64,000 bases of DNA from Flagellimonas aquimarina (GTDB lineage: Bacteria; Bacteroidota; Bacteroidia; Flavobacteriales; Flavobacteriaceae): contig NZ_QGEG01000001.1 of assembly GCF_003149745.1 (NCBI RefSeq), positions 372,001-436,000 of the forward strand, written 5' to 3'. A program made the position numbers and the translations under genes. Shown here one piece after another: positions 34,129 to 44,060 of this stretch (the first letter of the stretch is position 1; each line of letters begins with the position of its first letter). The notes below the pieces were generated by a model. That model was not told the origin of the DNA and did no database searches. It saw only the letters and a program-made list of their open reading frames with translations.

Positions 34129-34710
34129 CTAGTCAAGCACGGATAAGCCGGCTTGGACCATTAGGTTTAGCTTATCTGAATCTGAGTCTACTTTTGCCAA
34201 AACTCGAAGTCCACTATATAGGGCAAAAAACATTAGCCCAATGCTCTCAGCATTTTTTGAAACATCAATTTCTCCATTATCGATTCCTTTTTGAAGGTAG
34301 TTGATGAAAAGGGACTCAATATTCGTCTTATTATCACTCAAGACCTTATGTATTGCCTCATCGCCGGGAATAAGTTCTGTAGTGGTATTGACCACAAAAC
34401 AGCCTTTGCGAGCTTGATCTGTTTTTGCCTCGTCAATGGCCATATCAAAGAGCTTTTTTAAACCTGCCCGAACAGAATCTTCTGTATCAAAAATTTCTTT
34501 GAGAACATTGCCTGTTTTACTTCTATATTCTTTAAAAGCCCTATTAAACAATTCTTCTTTGCCCCCAAAAGTGTCATAAAGACTGGCTCTGTTGATTCCT
34601 AAATGAGACACTAAATTTTGAATTGAGGTGGCATGGAACCCTCTTTCCCAAAAGAGCTCCATTGCCTTTTTCAATATTTCTTCTTCATTAAATTGTTTTA
34701 CTCTTGGCAT
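34129..34710 (-). CDS. TetR/AcrR-family transcription regulator
   Basis: 193 residues. The N-terminal HTH is FNEEEILKKAMELFWERGFHATSIQNLVSHLGINRASLYDTFGGKEELFNRAF (residues about 6-58), followed by a helical ligand domain with a QARKGCFVVNT motif found in many regulators of short-chain dehydrogenase genes. Together with the upstream SDR gene (37-bp gap) and three similar inverted repeats, it should be a self-regulating repressor. Confidence 0.93.
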   Translation of the reverse strand: MPRVKQFNEEEILKKAMELFWERGFHATSIQNLVSHLGINRASLYDTFGGKEELFNRAFKEYRSKTGNVLKEIFDTEDSVRAGLKKLFDMAIDEAKTDQARKGCFVVNTTTELIPGDEAIHKVLSDNKTNIESLFINYLQKGIDNGEIDVSKNAESIGLMFFALYSGLRVLAKVDSDSDKLNLMVQAGLSVLD

Positions 34711-34713
34711 TAT

Positions 34714-34733
34714 TTTGGAATAATTGTTCCAAA
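34714..34733. promoter_or_regulatory. TetR operator-like site 1
   Basis: TTTGGAATAATTGTTCCAAA, a 20-bp palindrome with one mismatch, lies 4 bp upstream of the tetR start codon, in the gap after the SDR gene. It shares its GGAA/TTCC arms with the sites at 35534 and 35568. Confidence 0.7.
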
Positions 34734-34747
34734 TTTATTGAAAAAAA

Positions 34748-35497
34748 TTATACCTGCGCAAGACCTCCATCAACAGGAATCTCCGCTCCAGTAATATAGC
34801 TACTATCGGCAGATGCCAAAAATAAGGCGGTGGTAGCCACCTCATCTGCACTGCCAAACCTTCCAAGTGATACCATGGATGGAAGACCAGATGCCATTTC
34901 ATCAATATTTTCCTGAGGCGCATTGTGCTTTACATAAAGCGGTGTATCTATGGGACCTGGAGCTATAGCATTAACTCGAATTCCCTTAGGGCCGAATTCG
35001 CTGGCCAATGTTCTGGTCAAAGAACGTAAAGCTGCTTTGCTTGATGCATAAGCGGCCATACCTACAAATCCTTTTACATTTACAATGGAAGTATTGAAAA
35101 TAATACTGGCACCTTCATTCAAGTCATTGTAAGCCGCTTTTACCGTAAAAAGTGGCCCTTTAACATTAATGTTATGTACTTCATCAAAGATTTCTTCCGT
35201 AAGCCCATCTATAGTTTCCACTCTGAAAATTCCTGCATTCAAAAAGAGTACATCAATTTTTCCAAAAGTATCAACTGCAATTTTAATCAAATGCTCGCTA
35301 TCAGCAAGACTGCTTGCTTCCGCCTTTACTAAAAGATAATCTCCTTTTAATTCAGTTTTTAAGGCATCCAGTTTTTCTTGACTCCTCCCTGTCAATACCA
35401 CCTTCGCGCCTTCTTCTAAATAGCGTTTTGCAGTTTGAAGACCCATGCCACTCGTGGCACCGGTAATTACAGCCACCTTGTTTTCCAATTTTTTCAT
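34748..35497 (-). CDS. Short-chain dehydrogenase/reductase
   Basis: 249 residues from the ATG at 35497; the longer reading frame would run through the promoter. A Rossmann motif (VITGATSGMGLQTAKRYL), a LNAGIF segment, the catalytic Ser region (IIFNTSIVNVKG), Tyr and Lys in AAYASSKAALRSL, and the C-terminal ITGAEIPVDGG are classic for SDR oxidoreductases using NAD(P)H. Substrate unknown. TetR/SDR pairs of this type are widespread and are often induced by electrophiles or phenolic compounds. Confidence 0.95.
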   Translation of the reverse strand: MKKLENKVAVITGATSGMGLQTAKRYLEEGAKVVLTGRSQEKLDALKTELKGDYLLVKAEASSLADSEHLIKIAVDTFGKIDVLFLNAGIFRVETIDGLTEEIFDEVHNINVKGPLFTVKAAYNDLNEGASIIFNTSIVNVKGFVGMAAYASSKAALRSLTRTLASEFGPKGIRVNAIAPGPIDTPLYVKHNAPQENIDEMASGLPSMVSLGRFGSADEVATTALFLASADSSYITGAEIPVDGGLAQV

Positions 35498-35533
35498 GAT
35501 AATAATTTTGATTATTAGATTTCTGTTTATTTT

Positions 35534-35583
35534 GGAATGTTCATTCCAGTACAAACATATAAATAACAGAACGATTGTTCCAA
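35534..35583 (-). promoter_or_regulatory. SDR promoter embedded between two TetR operator-like sites
   Basis: On the minus strand a -33 TTG (35583-35581) and a -7 TATGTTTG (35559-35552) are spaced 21 bp apart. Operator-like GGAATGTTCATTCC (35534-35547) covers the expected transcription start. AGAACGATTGTTCC (35568-35581) covers the -33 region. Both match site 1 in their arms. Confidence 0.65.
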
Positions 35584-35660
35584 ATAAAATTCAATCTTTA
35601 TCTTTTTGTTAACATTCTGTTTGGGTTTTGTATCTTCCCAGAAGCTAAATCAAATCAAAA

Positions 35661-38600
35661 ATGAAAGCACTTCAATTCTTCCTTGCCCTTGTTTTACTCG
35701 TATCCTTTAACAGCGAAGCTCAACGTAGAAAAAAGAAAAACCCTTTACCTTCCATAGTTCTTAATGACTCAATGTACCATGGCCTAAAATGGAGAAATAT
35801 TGGTCCGTTTAGAGGTGGTAGAAGTGTAGCATCCTCTGGAGTTGTAGGTCGGCCCATGACCTACTATATGGGTTCCACTGGAGGTGGTATTTGGAAAACT
35901 ACCGATGATGGTATTACCTGGAAAAATATTTCAGATGGTTTTCTTAAAACAGGAACGGTGGGAGCAATTGCTGTTTCTGAAAGTAATCCCAACATTGTTT
36001 TTGTGGGGATGGGAGAACACGCCGCTAGAGGTGTAATGACGTCTATGGGTGATGGTGTTTACAAATCTACAGATGCTGGAAAAACGTGGAAACATTTAGG
36101 ACTCGACGAAACACGCCATATTTCTGATGTGGTTATTCACCCCAAAAACCCAGATATAGTTTTTGTAACGGCGCAAGGAGCTCAATATGGGCCTTCAAGC
36201 CAAAGGGGAGTTTACCGTTCCTTGGATGGGGGCAATACATGGGAAAATGTACTTTTTGTTGATGAAAATACTGGAGCCTCTTCTTTGTCAATGGATATGA
36301 CCAACCCATTGATTCTCTATGCCGCTATGTGGGAACATAGACGTTACCCTTGGAAAATAGAATCTGGAGGTGAAAACTCAGGATTGTATAAATCTACCGA
36401 TGGCGGTACTAGTTGGAAAAAACTTAAGGAGGGGCTTCCAACAGCTTTTGGCAAAGCCGGAATTTCAGTTTCGCGAGCAAATGCGGACAGAGTTTTTGCA
36501 GTTATTGAAGCAGAAGGAAAAAAAGGGGGTGTTTACCGGAGTGATGATGCTGGAAAAAAATGGACCCAAATCAATTCAAACCGAATCAACATAGCCAGAT
36601 CTTGGTACTATATGGAGATTTTTGCAGATCCGCAGGATGAAAATGTGGTCTACGTATTAAATGCCCCGGTTACAAAATCAATTGATGGAGGCAAAACTTT
36701 TGCTCCCCTACCCACTCCTCATGGAGACAACCACCATTTGTGGATCAATCCATATGACAATTCCAAAATGATCAATTCTAACGACGGAGGTGCCAATGTT
36801 TCAAATAATGGCGGCAAAAGTTGGAGCACACAACAAAATCAACCCACCTCGCAATTTTATAGGGTAATTACGGATAATCTGGTGCCCTACAATGTCTATG
36901 GAGGGCAACAGGATAATTCGGCCATTGCAATAGCAAGCAGAACCAATGATAATGGGATCGATTGGAAAGACTGGTATTCCGTCGCTGGTTGTGAAAGTGC
37001 CTTCCTTGCTTTTGACCCAGATAATCCAGAAGTGGTCTATGGCGGTTGTTATCAAGGTATTATTGAAAAATGGGTACGTGCTTCCAGAGAAGGAAAAGCT
37101 ATAAAAGAATACCCTGAACTTGGCCTTGGCAAGGTGCCAAAAGATTTCAAGTTTAGATACAATTGGAATGCACCAATTATAAGTTCCTCTCATGATAGAA
37201 ATACAATATACCATGCAGGAAATGTTGTTTTCAAAACTGTGGACGGTGGCCAAAGCTGGGAGGTAGTAAGTCCAGACCTTACAAGAAACGAACTGGAAAA
37301 ACAAGGTGAAGGAGGCGGCCCATATACCAATGAGGCAGCTGGGGGAGAAAACTATAATACCTTAATGGCCCTAGTTGAATCACCACACGAACAAGGTGTA
37401 CTTTACGCTGGCAGTGATGATGGTCTAGTTCATGTCACTAAGGACGGTGGTGCCAATTGGCAAAATATTACCCCCCCTAATTTACCTGAAGGGATTATCA
37501 ACAGTATTGAAGTATCTCCACACGACCCTGCTACGGCATACATAGCCGTGATGCGTTACAAATCCATGGACTTAAAACCCTATATCTTTAAAACCAGTGA
37601 TTACGGCAATACTTGGACCAAAATCACCAATGGAATAGTGGACAAACATACATTTGTTCGTGTGGTCAGGGAAGACAAAAAACAGAAAGGACTGTTATAT
37701 GCCGGTACAGAAACAGGACTATATCTCTCTTTGGATGATGGTTTAAATTGGCAACCTTTTCAATTAAACCTTCCTGTTGTACCTATAAATGACCTTACCA
37801 TTCAGGACAATGATCTGGTAGCGGCCACTGCAGGGCGGTCCTTCTGGATTTTGGATGATTTAGGGGCAATACAGAACAGTTTGGACACCTCGGAAAAACT
37901 AAAAATTTACAAGCCAAAAGATACCTATCGCATCTTTGGTGGAAGTCCTGAAAAACCAGTTCCAGGTTTGGGTCAAAATCCAAAACAGGGTGTGACTTTT
38001 GATTATTACTTACCAAAAAAATCAGACTCCTTAGATCTTAAACTTGAAATCCTTCATAATGGAAAAGTCATAAAAACGGTCAGCAATACAAAGCCAAAAG
38101 ATTTTAAATCATGGCCGGGAGGTCCACCAAAGTCCCCTGTTTTGTCTTCAAAAAAAGGGCATAACCGTTTTACTTGGGATTTTAGCAAAGAGCAGATTCC
38201 TTCAATTGATAAGGTTTTTGTTTTTGGCAACTATAACGGAGCAAGTGTTGCGCCAGGGGTTTTTATGCTAAGACTTAGTTTAGAGGGCGAATCAGTGGAA
38301 ACCGAAGCTGTTATTCTACCAAACCCAAAAATTAAAGGTGCCAAAGCGGATTACGAAGAACAACAAAAGGCATTAAATGAAATAGAAAGCGCCATATACT
38401 CCATGCATGAAGCCGTTAACCAAATGCGCTCTGCCAAGGCACAACTAAAAAGCTACGCCAATTTGCTAAAAGAGAACGAAAGCGCAAGTGAGCTCTTAAA
38501 GGTTGGCGACTCCTTGATCAAACGAATTAAGGTGTGGGAAGAAAACCTTATTCAACCAAAGCAAAAAACTTTTCAAGATGTCATTAATTTTCACAACCAA

Positions 38601-38807
38601 CTAAATGCAGATTTCATGCATTTAAAGGGATTTATAGATACTGCAGAGCCTAAAGTGACAGAGGGAGCCAAAGAGCGCCTGAGAGATCTTTTGAATCAAT
38701 GGAAAACATTTGAAAATGAAAAGAACGCCATTGTAAATACGGAGATGGTCAAATACAATGAGCTGTACAGTGGACTTAAATTGCCGGCGATATTATTGAA
38801 AGATTAA
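35661..38807 (+). CDS. BNR/sortilin-repeat (VPS10-like) secreted protein
   Basis: 1048 residues with a signal peptide ([18 protein letters not shown]). About residues 40-700 consist of repeated BNR/Asp-box motifs of the form S-x-D-G-G-x-x-W ([38 protein letters not shown]). These make a WD40/YVTN-like or sortilin-like beta-propeller. The C-terminal ~200 residues are helical and charged, likely coiled coil ([19 protein letters not shown]). The genes are common in Bacteroidota and often called glycosyl hydrolase, but no catalytic residues are visible. Likely periplasmic or outer surface. Confidence 0.88.
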   Translation: MKALQFFLALVLLVSFNSEAQRRKKKNPLPSIVLNDSMYHGLKWRNIGPFRGGRSVASSGVVGRPMTYYMGSTGGGIWKTTDDGITWKNISDGFLKTGTVGAIAVSESNPNIVFVGMGEHAARGVMTSMGDGVYKSTDAGKTWKHLGLDETRHISDVVIHPKNPDIVFVTAQGAQYGPSSQRGVYRSLDGGNTWENVLFVDENTGASSLSMDMTNPLILYAAMWEHRRYPWKIESGGENSGLYKSTDGGTSWKKLKEGLPTAFGKAGISVSRANADRVFAVIEAEGKKGGVYRSDDAGKKWTQINSNRINIARSWYYMEIFADPQDENVVYVLNAPVTKSIDGGKTFAPLPTPHGDNHHLWINPYDNSKMINSNDGGANVSNNGGKSWSTQQNQPTSQFYRVITDNLVPYNVYGGQQDNSAIAIASRTNDNGIDWKDWYSVAGCESAFLAFDPDNPEVVYGGCYQGIIEKWVRASREGKAIKEYPELGLGKVPKDFKFRYNWNAPIISSSHDRNTIYHAGNVVFKTVDGGQSWEVVSPDLTRNELEKQGEGGGPYTNEAAGGENYNTLMALVESPHEQGVLYAGSDDGLVHVTKDGGANWQNITPPNLPEGIINSIEVSPHDPATAYIAVMRYKSMDLKPYIFKTSDYGNTWTKITNGIVDKHTFVRVVREDKKQKGLLYAGTETGLYLSLDDGLNWQPFQLNLPVVPINDLTIQDNDLVAATAGRSFWILDDLGAIQNSLDTSEKLKIYKPKDTYRIFGGSPEKPVPGLGQNPKQGVTFDYYLPKKSDSLDLKLEILHNGKVIKTVSNTKPKDFKSWPGGPPKSPVLSSKKGHNRFTWDFSKEQIPSIDKVFVFGNYNGASVAPGVFMLRLSLEGESVETEAVILPNPKIKGAKADYEEQQKALNEIESAIYSMHEAVNQMRSAKAQLKSYANLLKENESASELLKVGDSLIKRIKVWEENLIQPKQKTFQDVINFHNQLNADFMHLKGFIDTAEPKVTEGAKERLRDLLNQWKTFENEKNAIVNTEMVKYNELYSGLKLPAILLKD

Positions 38808-38816
38808 TTCTTAAAA

Positions 38817-39389
38817 ATGCAACAATCTTTTATCGCCGATCAAAAATTTAAGGGTATGGATTACACAAAAAACAGATTGCCCAAGGCGGACTATGAAAAC
38901 TGTATTTTTGAAAATTGCAAGTTCTCAGATAGTTATCTAGACAATCAAAATTTTATGGAATGTGAATTCATAGAATGCGATTTAGGGAACGCAAACGTAA
39001 AAAACACCATCTTTAAGGAGGTGGTTTTTAAACGATGTAAATTGATTGGCCTCCATATTGAGGATTGCAACGATTTCCTAATGTCTTTCCAATTTGAAAA
39101 CTGCAATTTAAATCTTGCATCCTTCTTAGGTATGAAACTTGCCAACACAAGATTTACTGAATGCAAATTGGTGCAAACAGACTTTGCGCAAGCGGATTTG
39201 ACGAAAGCACTTTTCTTAAATTGTAATATGGAAAATGCCATCTTTCAACATACCGTTCTAGAAAAAGCTGATTTAAGCACTTCATTTAATTTTAATATTG
39301 ACCCCGAACAAAACAGACTTAAGAAGGCAAAGTTCAGCAAAGACAACCTAAGAGGTTTATTGAAAAAATACGATATTGTAATTGAATAA
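38817..39389 (+). CDS. Pentapeptide-repeat protein
   Basis: 190 residues in which nearly every fifth residue is Leu or Phe, flanked by Cys, Asn or Asp (CIFENCKFSDSYL, CEFIECDLGNANV, ADLTKALFLNCNM). This is the quadrilateral beta-helix of pentapeptide-repeat proteins. Qnr and MfpA of this class mimic DNA and protect gyrase. The length is near that of Qnr but the required loops cannot be checked by eye, so resistance is not claimed. Start 9 bp after the BNR-repeat gene. It ends FNIDPEQNRLKKAKFS and a short helical tail. Confidence 0.88.
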   Translation: MQQSFIADQKFKGMDYTKNRLPKADYENCIFENCKFSDSYLDNQNFMECEFIECDLGNANVKNTIFKEVVFKRCKLIGLHIEDCNDFLMSFQFENCNLNLASFLGMKLANTRFTECKLVQTDFAQADLTKALFLNCNMENAIFQHTVLEKADLSTSFNFNIDPEQNRLKKAKFSKDNLRGLLKKYDIVIE

Positions 39390-39399
39390 GGCGCCCATT

Positions 39400-39753
39400 A
39401 TGTTGGAAAAAAAATGTCTAGAATGCGGTGAAAAGCTCCTCGGCAGAATAGATAAAAAATACTGTTCTGACCATTGCAGAAACACCTACAACAATAGACT
39501 AAACAAGGATAGTAAAAACCTAGTAAGAAATATAAACAATAGGTTGCGCAAGAACTATCGTGTACTCAATAGCTTTCCTTTAAAAGATGGAAAGACAAAG
39601 ACCACCAAAATGCGGCTTATGGATAAAGGTTTCGATTTTGAACACATCACAAATCTATACACCACAAAAAAAGGAACTACTTACTATTTTGTGTATGATC
39701 TTGGATATTTACCCTTAGACAACGACTATTATATGATTGTAAAACGTGAATAA
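39400..39753 (+). CDS. Small zinc-ribbon protein of unknown function
   Basis: 117 residues from the ATG at 39400; a TTG start 18 bp upstream would overlap the previous gene. The N-terminus has a zinc-ribbon pattern C-x2-C...C-x3-C (KKCLECGEKLLGRIDKKYCSDHCRNTYN), then a basic segment (VRNINNRLRKNYRVLNSF). The end is rich in Tyr and beta-like (TYYFVYDLGYLPL). Such proteins occur widely in flavobacteria and may bind nucleic acid. It is probably co-transcribed with the pentapeptide-repeat gene. Confidence 0.8.
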   Translation: MLEKKCLECGEKLLGRIDKKYCSDHCRNTYNNRLNKDSKNLVRNINNRLRKNYRVLNSFPLKDGKTKTTKMRLMDKGFDFEHITNLYTTKKGTTYYFVYDLGYLPLDNDYYMIVKRE

Positions 39754-39767
39754 AAAAGTGGTTGGGA

Positions 39768-40238
39768 CTATTTCCAGTTTTGCGCACTTAGCTTCAAAGC
39801 TGCAATAACAATATCTTTCCGACTTATTTGCCCTACAAGAATATCATTTTTCATAACAGGCAATCTACGTCTTTTATGTTTGTCAAAAACACCTGCCGCA
39901 TCAAAAATACTCATGTCATGAGGTATGGTTTCCACATTTTTAGTCATGTAGCGTTCCACACTTTTATCTAAAATTGGCTGGTTAAAGTACCTACTCTCGG
40001 AAATTTGTTTCATACAATCCGCTTCGGAAATAATTCCTACCAAAAAACCATTCTTGTCCATAACTGGTCCCCCAGAAATATGGTTTTTGGCAAATGATTC
40101 CATTACAGCCAAAATGGATTGTTCCGGTGAAAAAGTAACTAACTTCTTTGTCATATAGTCTTCCACAAGTATAGGAGCATCATATTCTTTCTTTGAGGCC
40201 CCTTTAGATCTAACGCCTTGAAAACTCTTGATTGCCAT
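39768..40238 (-). CDS. CBS-domain pair protein
   Basis: 156 residues with two CBS domains: VEDYMTKKLVTFSPEQSILAVMESFAKNHISGGPVMDKNGFLVGIISEADCM (about 27-82), then VERYMTKNVETIPHDMSIFDAAGVFDKHKRRRLPVMKNDILVGQISRKDI (about 95-145). Paired CBS domains bind adenine nucleotides and act as energy or redox sensors. There is no attached enzyme domain. The gene is monocistronic. Confidence 0.93.
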   Translation of the reverse strand: MAIKSFQGVRSKGASKKEYDAPILVEDYMTKKLVTFSPEQSILAVMESFAKNHISGGPVMDKNGFLVGIISEADCMKQISESRYFNQPILDKSVERYMTKNVETIPHDMSIFDAAGVFDKHKRRRLPVMKNDILVGQISRKDIVIAALKLSAQNWK

Positions 40239-40359
40239 ATCGTTACTTTTTGGGTTGATTAATAAATATAGGGAATTTTAACGAATAATTTAAATTTTAT
40301 AGGACAAACCTGCGAACCTTTCATAATTTTATATTTTTACATGCCAACTTAATCAGACT

Positions 40360-42639
40360 ATGAAGTTTTCAAAAACAATTGCTTTTTTACTGCTCATTTT
40401 TGCAGTGTATTGGAGCTACAAAGCTTTAATGCCAACATACCATAGTGATCAGGACAGTGCACTGCAATCCTTTTCTACGGATAGGGCTTTGGTCCATGTC
40501 GAGAACATTGCCAAAGAACCACATGCAGTTGGTTTTCCAGGGCATGCAAACGCAAGGGGCTACGTTATATCCGAACTTAAAAAACTTGGTTTGGAAACCA
40601 CAACTCAAGAAGGATACACTGCTGGTGATTGGGCAAACCTTAGCAAGGCTACAAACATATTGGCCAAAATTGAAGGTTCCAGTGAGGGCAAGGCACTTCT
40701 TTTATTATCTCATTATGACAGTAACCCCCATTCATCTTTTGGTGCCAGTGATGCCGGGAGTGGAGTTGCGACCATCCTTGAGGGTATTCGAGCATTCTTG
40801 GCAGAAAACAAGACTCCAAAGAACGATATTATAATACTAATTACCGATGCCGAAGAATTAGGCCTTAACGGAGCTGACCTTTTTGTAAATAATCATCCAT
40901 GGGCAAAAGAGGTAGGGCTCGTTTTAAATTTTGAGGCACGAGGAAGCGGTGGGCCAAGTTATATGCTTATAGAAACCAACAGAGGTAATGGAACCCTTAT
41001 AGAAGAGTTTACAAAGGCGAATCCCAAATACCCCGTAGCTAACTCATTGGCTTACAGCATCTACAAAATGTTGCCCAATGATACAGATTTAACCGTTTTC
41101 AGGGAGGATGGTGATATTGAAGGCTTCAACTTTGCGTTTATTGATGATCATTTTGATTATCATACGGCTTTAGACACTTACAAAAGGTTGGATAAAACCT
41201 CTTTGGCACATCAAGGCAGTTATCTAATGCCCTTGCTAAATCATTTTAGTGAGGTTGATTTAAACAACCTGAAAAGTCAAGATGATTTCATTTACTTTAA
41301 CCTTCCTTTCTTTAATTTGGTTTCATATCCATTTGAATGGATTTGGCCCATGTTTGGTATTGCGGTCATTGCATTTGTACTACTTCTTATAACTGGTTTT
41401 AAGAAACAGAGACTTAATTTAAAAGATCTTTTTGGAGGTTTTATACCTCTGTTAGTCACTTTGGTCATTAATGGCTCATTGGGGTACTTTAGTTGGAGTG
41501 CATTAAAATGGTGGTACCCTGACTATAATGATATGCTTCATGGCTTTACTTACAATGGACATACCTATATTTTGGTCTATGCATTTTTGTCCTTAGCCGT
41601 TTGTTTTTGGGTTTATCATAGATTTAGAAAAATCAGCACACCCAATCTGCTTGCAGCCCCCATTTTGTTATGGTTGATTGTATGTGGCATGGTTGCTATT
41701 TATTTAAAGGGAGCTAGTTTTTTTATTATTCCCTTGTTTGGTATGTTGGCGGCTTTTATGGTAACAATCAATCAAGAAGAGCCCAATCCTTTCTTATTGG
41801 TTTTTTTAGTACTGCCAGCTGTATTTATTCATTCCCCTTTTATAAAAATGTTTCCTGTTGGTTTAGGGTTAAAAATGATGGTGGCAGCTACAATTTTCAC
41901 TACCCTGCTTTTTTTCTTGGTACTGCCATTTTTTGGACAGCTAAAAAACAAAGATCGCTTTGCCTATTTATCGGTGTTTTTATTTGCAGTGTTTAGTATT
42001 TCGGCGCATATCAAATCAGATTTTAACGAGAAAAGACCAAAACCAAGCAGCCTTTTGTACGTTCACAACGCAGATAAAGATTCTGCAATTTGGGCAACCT
42101 ATGATTATAGACTCATAGATTGGAACGGTCAGTTTATAGGAGGTAAAAAACGAATACCTAAGGCTGGAGAGTACAAAACCCTTCCCAGTAAATATCGCTC
42201 AGAATTCACCTATGTAGCAGATGCCCCTAAAAAGGCCATAGCCGCGCCGTGGATTGATACACTTAAAGACACCATAATTGGAAATGACCGTGTTTTAGAA
42301 TTATGCGTTACCCCAAAAAGACATGTAAATCGATTAGATATTTACACCAATCCTATAAAACTGAGTTCGGCAAAGGTCAATAACTTCCAACTTTCAGACT
42401 ATTTCCTGGAAAACCGAAAAAACAGATTGATCACGCATTACATTACAGACAATGATTATACAGAACTGGTGCTAAGTTTTCCCAAAGATCTAGTGCTAGA
42501 ACTTACATTTTATGAGGCTTCTAATGATTTATTGACTAATACCGCTTTTACAGTACCAGAAAGACCCAAAAATAGTATTCCAATGCCTTTTGTCCTTAAT
42601 GATGCCATTTTGGTAACCAAAACAATAAAATTTGAATGA
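40360..42639 (+). CDS. Membrane-anchored M28 family zinc peptidase
   Basis: 759 residues. An N-terminal anchor (IAFLLLIFAVYWSY) is followed by a peptidase domain (about 40-310): H118 in LLSHYDS, D131 in GASDAGSG (bridging zinc ligand), E165-E166 in DAEELGLNG (base and ligand), E192 in NFEARGSGG. The second half has some nine membrane helices (330-560) and a final soluble domain. This matches the Fxna/ERMP1-like and bacterial M28 aminopeptidases. The active site is expected outside the cytoplasm. The next gene overlaps its stop by 8 bp. Confidence 0.93.
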   Translation: MKFSKTIAFLLLIFAVYWSYKALMPTYHSDQDSALQSFSTDRALVHVENIAKEPHAVGFPGHANARGYVISELKKLGLETTTQEGYTAGDWANLSKATNILAKIEGSSEGKALLLLSHYDSNPHSSFGASDAGSGVATILEGIRAFLAENKTPKNDIIILITDAEELGLNGADLFVNNHPWAKEVGLVLNFEARGSGGPSYMLIETNRGNGTLIEEFTKANPKYPVANSLAYSIYKMLPNDTDLTVFREDGDIEGFNFAFIDDHFDYHTALDTYKRLDKTSLAHQGSYLMPLLNHFSEVDLNNLKSQDDFIYFNLPFFNLVSYPFEWIWPMFGIAVIAFVLLLITGFKKQRLNLKDLFGGFIPLLVTLVINGSLGYFSWSALKWWYPDYNDMLHGFTYNGHTYILVYAFLSLAVCFWVYHRFRKISTPNLLAAPILLWLIVCGMVAIYLKGASFFIIPLFGMLAAFMVTINQEEPNPFLLVFLVLPAVFIHSPFIKMFPVGLGLKMMVAATIFTTLLFFLVLPFFGQLKNKDRFAYLSVFLFAVFSISAHIKSDFNEKRPKPSSLLYVHNADKDSAIWATYDYRLIDWNGQFIGGKKRIPKAGEYKTLPSKYRSEFTYVADAPKKAIAAPWIDTLKDTIIGNDRVLELCVTPKRHVNRLDIYTNPIKLSSAKVNNFQLSDYFLENRKNRLITHYITDNDYTELVLSFPKDLVLELTFYEASNDLLTNTAFTVPERPKNSIPMPFVLNDAILVTKTIKFE

Positions 42640-43441
42640 CACAATAGGCGTATTGGGTTGTGGTTGGCTTGGATTGCCTTTGGCCAAGTATTTAATCACT
42701 CACAAATATGAGGTTTATGGAAGTACTACTTCCGAAGAGAAAGTAGTGTTTCTTCAAAAGGAAGGGATCCGTGCTTATCAGATTTCATTATCCGCTGCTG
42801 GAATCGATGGAGATATCAAAGATTTTTTGTCCAATATTGATATTCTTATCATTAACCTTCCCCCAAAATTAAGAAGTGGTAATCGAGAAAGCTTTGTAGA
42901 GAAAATAAAACAGCTTTATTCAGAAATCAAAACAAGCAAGGTTCTTAAGGTCATTTTTGTAAGCAGTACGGCAGTTTATGGAGATATAGACGGTGATGTA
43001 ACCGAATCAACAGTACCAAAACCTTCTACTGAATCTGGTAGACAACTGTTGCAATGTGAACAACTCTTTCAACAAGATAGAGATCTGGATACTACTATTG
43101 TTCGCTTTGGCGGTTTGATCGGACCCAATAGACACCCTGTTAATATGCTGTCCAAAAGACAAAATCTTACAAATGGAAGCAATCCCATAAACCTCATCCA
43201 TTTAGATGATTGCATTCATATGTTGAGCACTATAATTGCAAACAACTATTGGAATCAAATATTCAATGGAGTATATCCTTTACATATAACAAAAAAGGAA
43301 TATTATACCTCAGAAGCATTAAAAAGAGGCGTTTCTTTACCTGATTATGAAGACAGTTCTTCAGGTAAGAATAACAAAGTTATTATAAGTAAGAATTTTC
43401 TAGATAAAAATCATGGTTTCCAGACTTCACTTCTTTCTTGA
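42632..43441 (+). CDS. NAD(P)-binding SDR-type epimerase (YeeZ-like)
   Basis: 269 residues. The start is TTG at 42632, because the Rossmann motif GVLGCGWLGLPLAKYL begins at residue 6 and no ATG or GTG precedes it. Other marks are VFVSSTAVYGDIDGDVTES, then RFGGLIGPNRHPVN and INLIHLDDCIHML. These match the extended SDR proteins of the YeeZ type, whose substrate is unknown. It overlaps the end of the peptidase gene by 8 bp, implying translational coupling. Confidence 0.88.
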   Translation: MNDTIGVLGCGWLGLPLAKYLITHKYEVYGSTTSEEKVVFLQKEGIRAYQISLSAAGIDGDIKDFLSNIDILIINLPPKLRSGNRESFVEKIKQLYSEIKTSKVLKVIFVSSTAVYGDIDGDVTESTVPKPSTESGRQLLQCEQLFQQDRDLDTTIVRFGGLIGPNRHPVNMLSKRQNLTNGSNPINLIHLDDCIHMLSTIIANNYWNQIFNGVYPLHITKKEYYTSEALKRGVSLPDYEDSSSGKNNKVIISKNFLDKNHGFQTSLLS

Positions 43442-43511
43442 TTGACCACAATAAAGCGGTTCTTCACAACAATTAAGACAATTTTAAGTTAATTAATTAA
43501 CTGATTTTTAA

Positions 43512-43539
43512 TTGGTTATATGCCTCAATAGTATCTTTG
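43512..43539 (+). promoter_or_regulatory. Predicted promoter of the 43563 gene
   Basis: TTG at 43512-43514, 17-bp spacer, then TATCTTTG (43532-43539), an exact match to the Bacteroidota TTG/TAnnTTTG consensus. The ATG is 23 bp downstream of the -7 element. Confidence 0.6.
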
Positions 43540-43562
43540 TGATAGTTTAATTTATTAATGTC

Positions 43563-43937
43563 ATGGGAAATTCAAGATTAACAACAAGAATCTTGATGGA
43601 GATGGAGAATTTGATTACAAAAAGTAGTACAAGAGAAAACATAACCTCAAGATTTCAAGACTTACATAAGTCAATTCTGCGAAAGCATTACAATGCTGCA
43701 GATGTAGATATAGATTACGATAGACATCGGATAAAAATGGATGTGGTATTAAACGACCAAGAATATGATCCAAAAACCATTAATATTGTGGTTTCCACAA
43801 TTCCTGTCAACCTTTTTTATAAGGATCTAAGTGCTTTTTTAAAATCCTGTTTGCTAAAAGATGTAAAAAGTCTGGCATTTTATGCAAGTTTGCTCAAACA
43901 CCATACAGATAAAGATATTTCGATGATGGCACTTTAA
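43563..43937 (+). CDS. Small cytoplasmic protein of unknown function
   Basis: 124 residues, no signal peptide. The first half is helical and charged (TTRILMEMENLITKSSTRENITSRFQDLHKSIL). The second half is mixed (DVDIDYDRHRIKMDVVLNDQEYDP, DLSAFLKSCLLKDVKSLAFYASLLKHH). No family recognised. It has its own clear promoter and is not part of an operon, which supports it as a real gene. Confidence 0.65.
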   Translation: MGNSRLTTRILMEMENLITKSSTRENITSRFQDLHKSILRKHYNAADVDIDYDRHRIKMDVVLNDQEYDPKTINIVVSTIPVNLFYKDLSAFLKSCLLKDVKSLAFYASLLKHHTDKDISMMAL

Positions 43938-44032
43938 AAGGAATACCATTACTACAAAAAGGATGTATTAAGTGCTTTTTTTGTTTTTGATCCTTATAGT
44001 ATTCTTTAACAGGATAATACCAATAATTTTTT

Positions 44033-44040
44033 TAGTTTTG
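44033..44040 (+). promoter_or_regulatory. Predicted -7 element of the 44061 gene
   Basis: TAGTTTTG matches the TAnnTTTG consensus, 20 bp before the start codon. No clear -33 TTG at standard spacing. Confidence 0.4.
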
Positions 44041-44060
44041 GCGCACTAAAGCCAAGATAG

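Noticed and set aside
38817..39389. Quinolone-resistance (Qnr) gene.
   Set aside because: The pentapeptide fold is clear, but gyrase-protecting loops cannot be shown; most such proteins have other or unknown roles.
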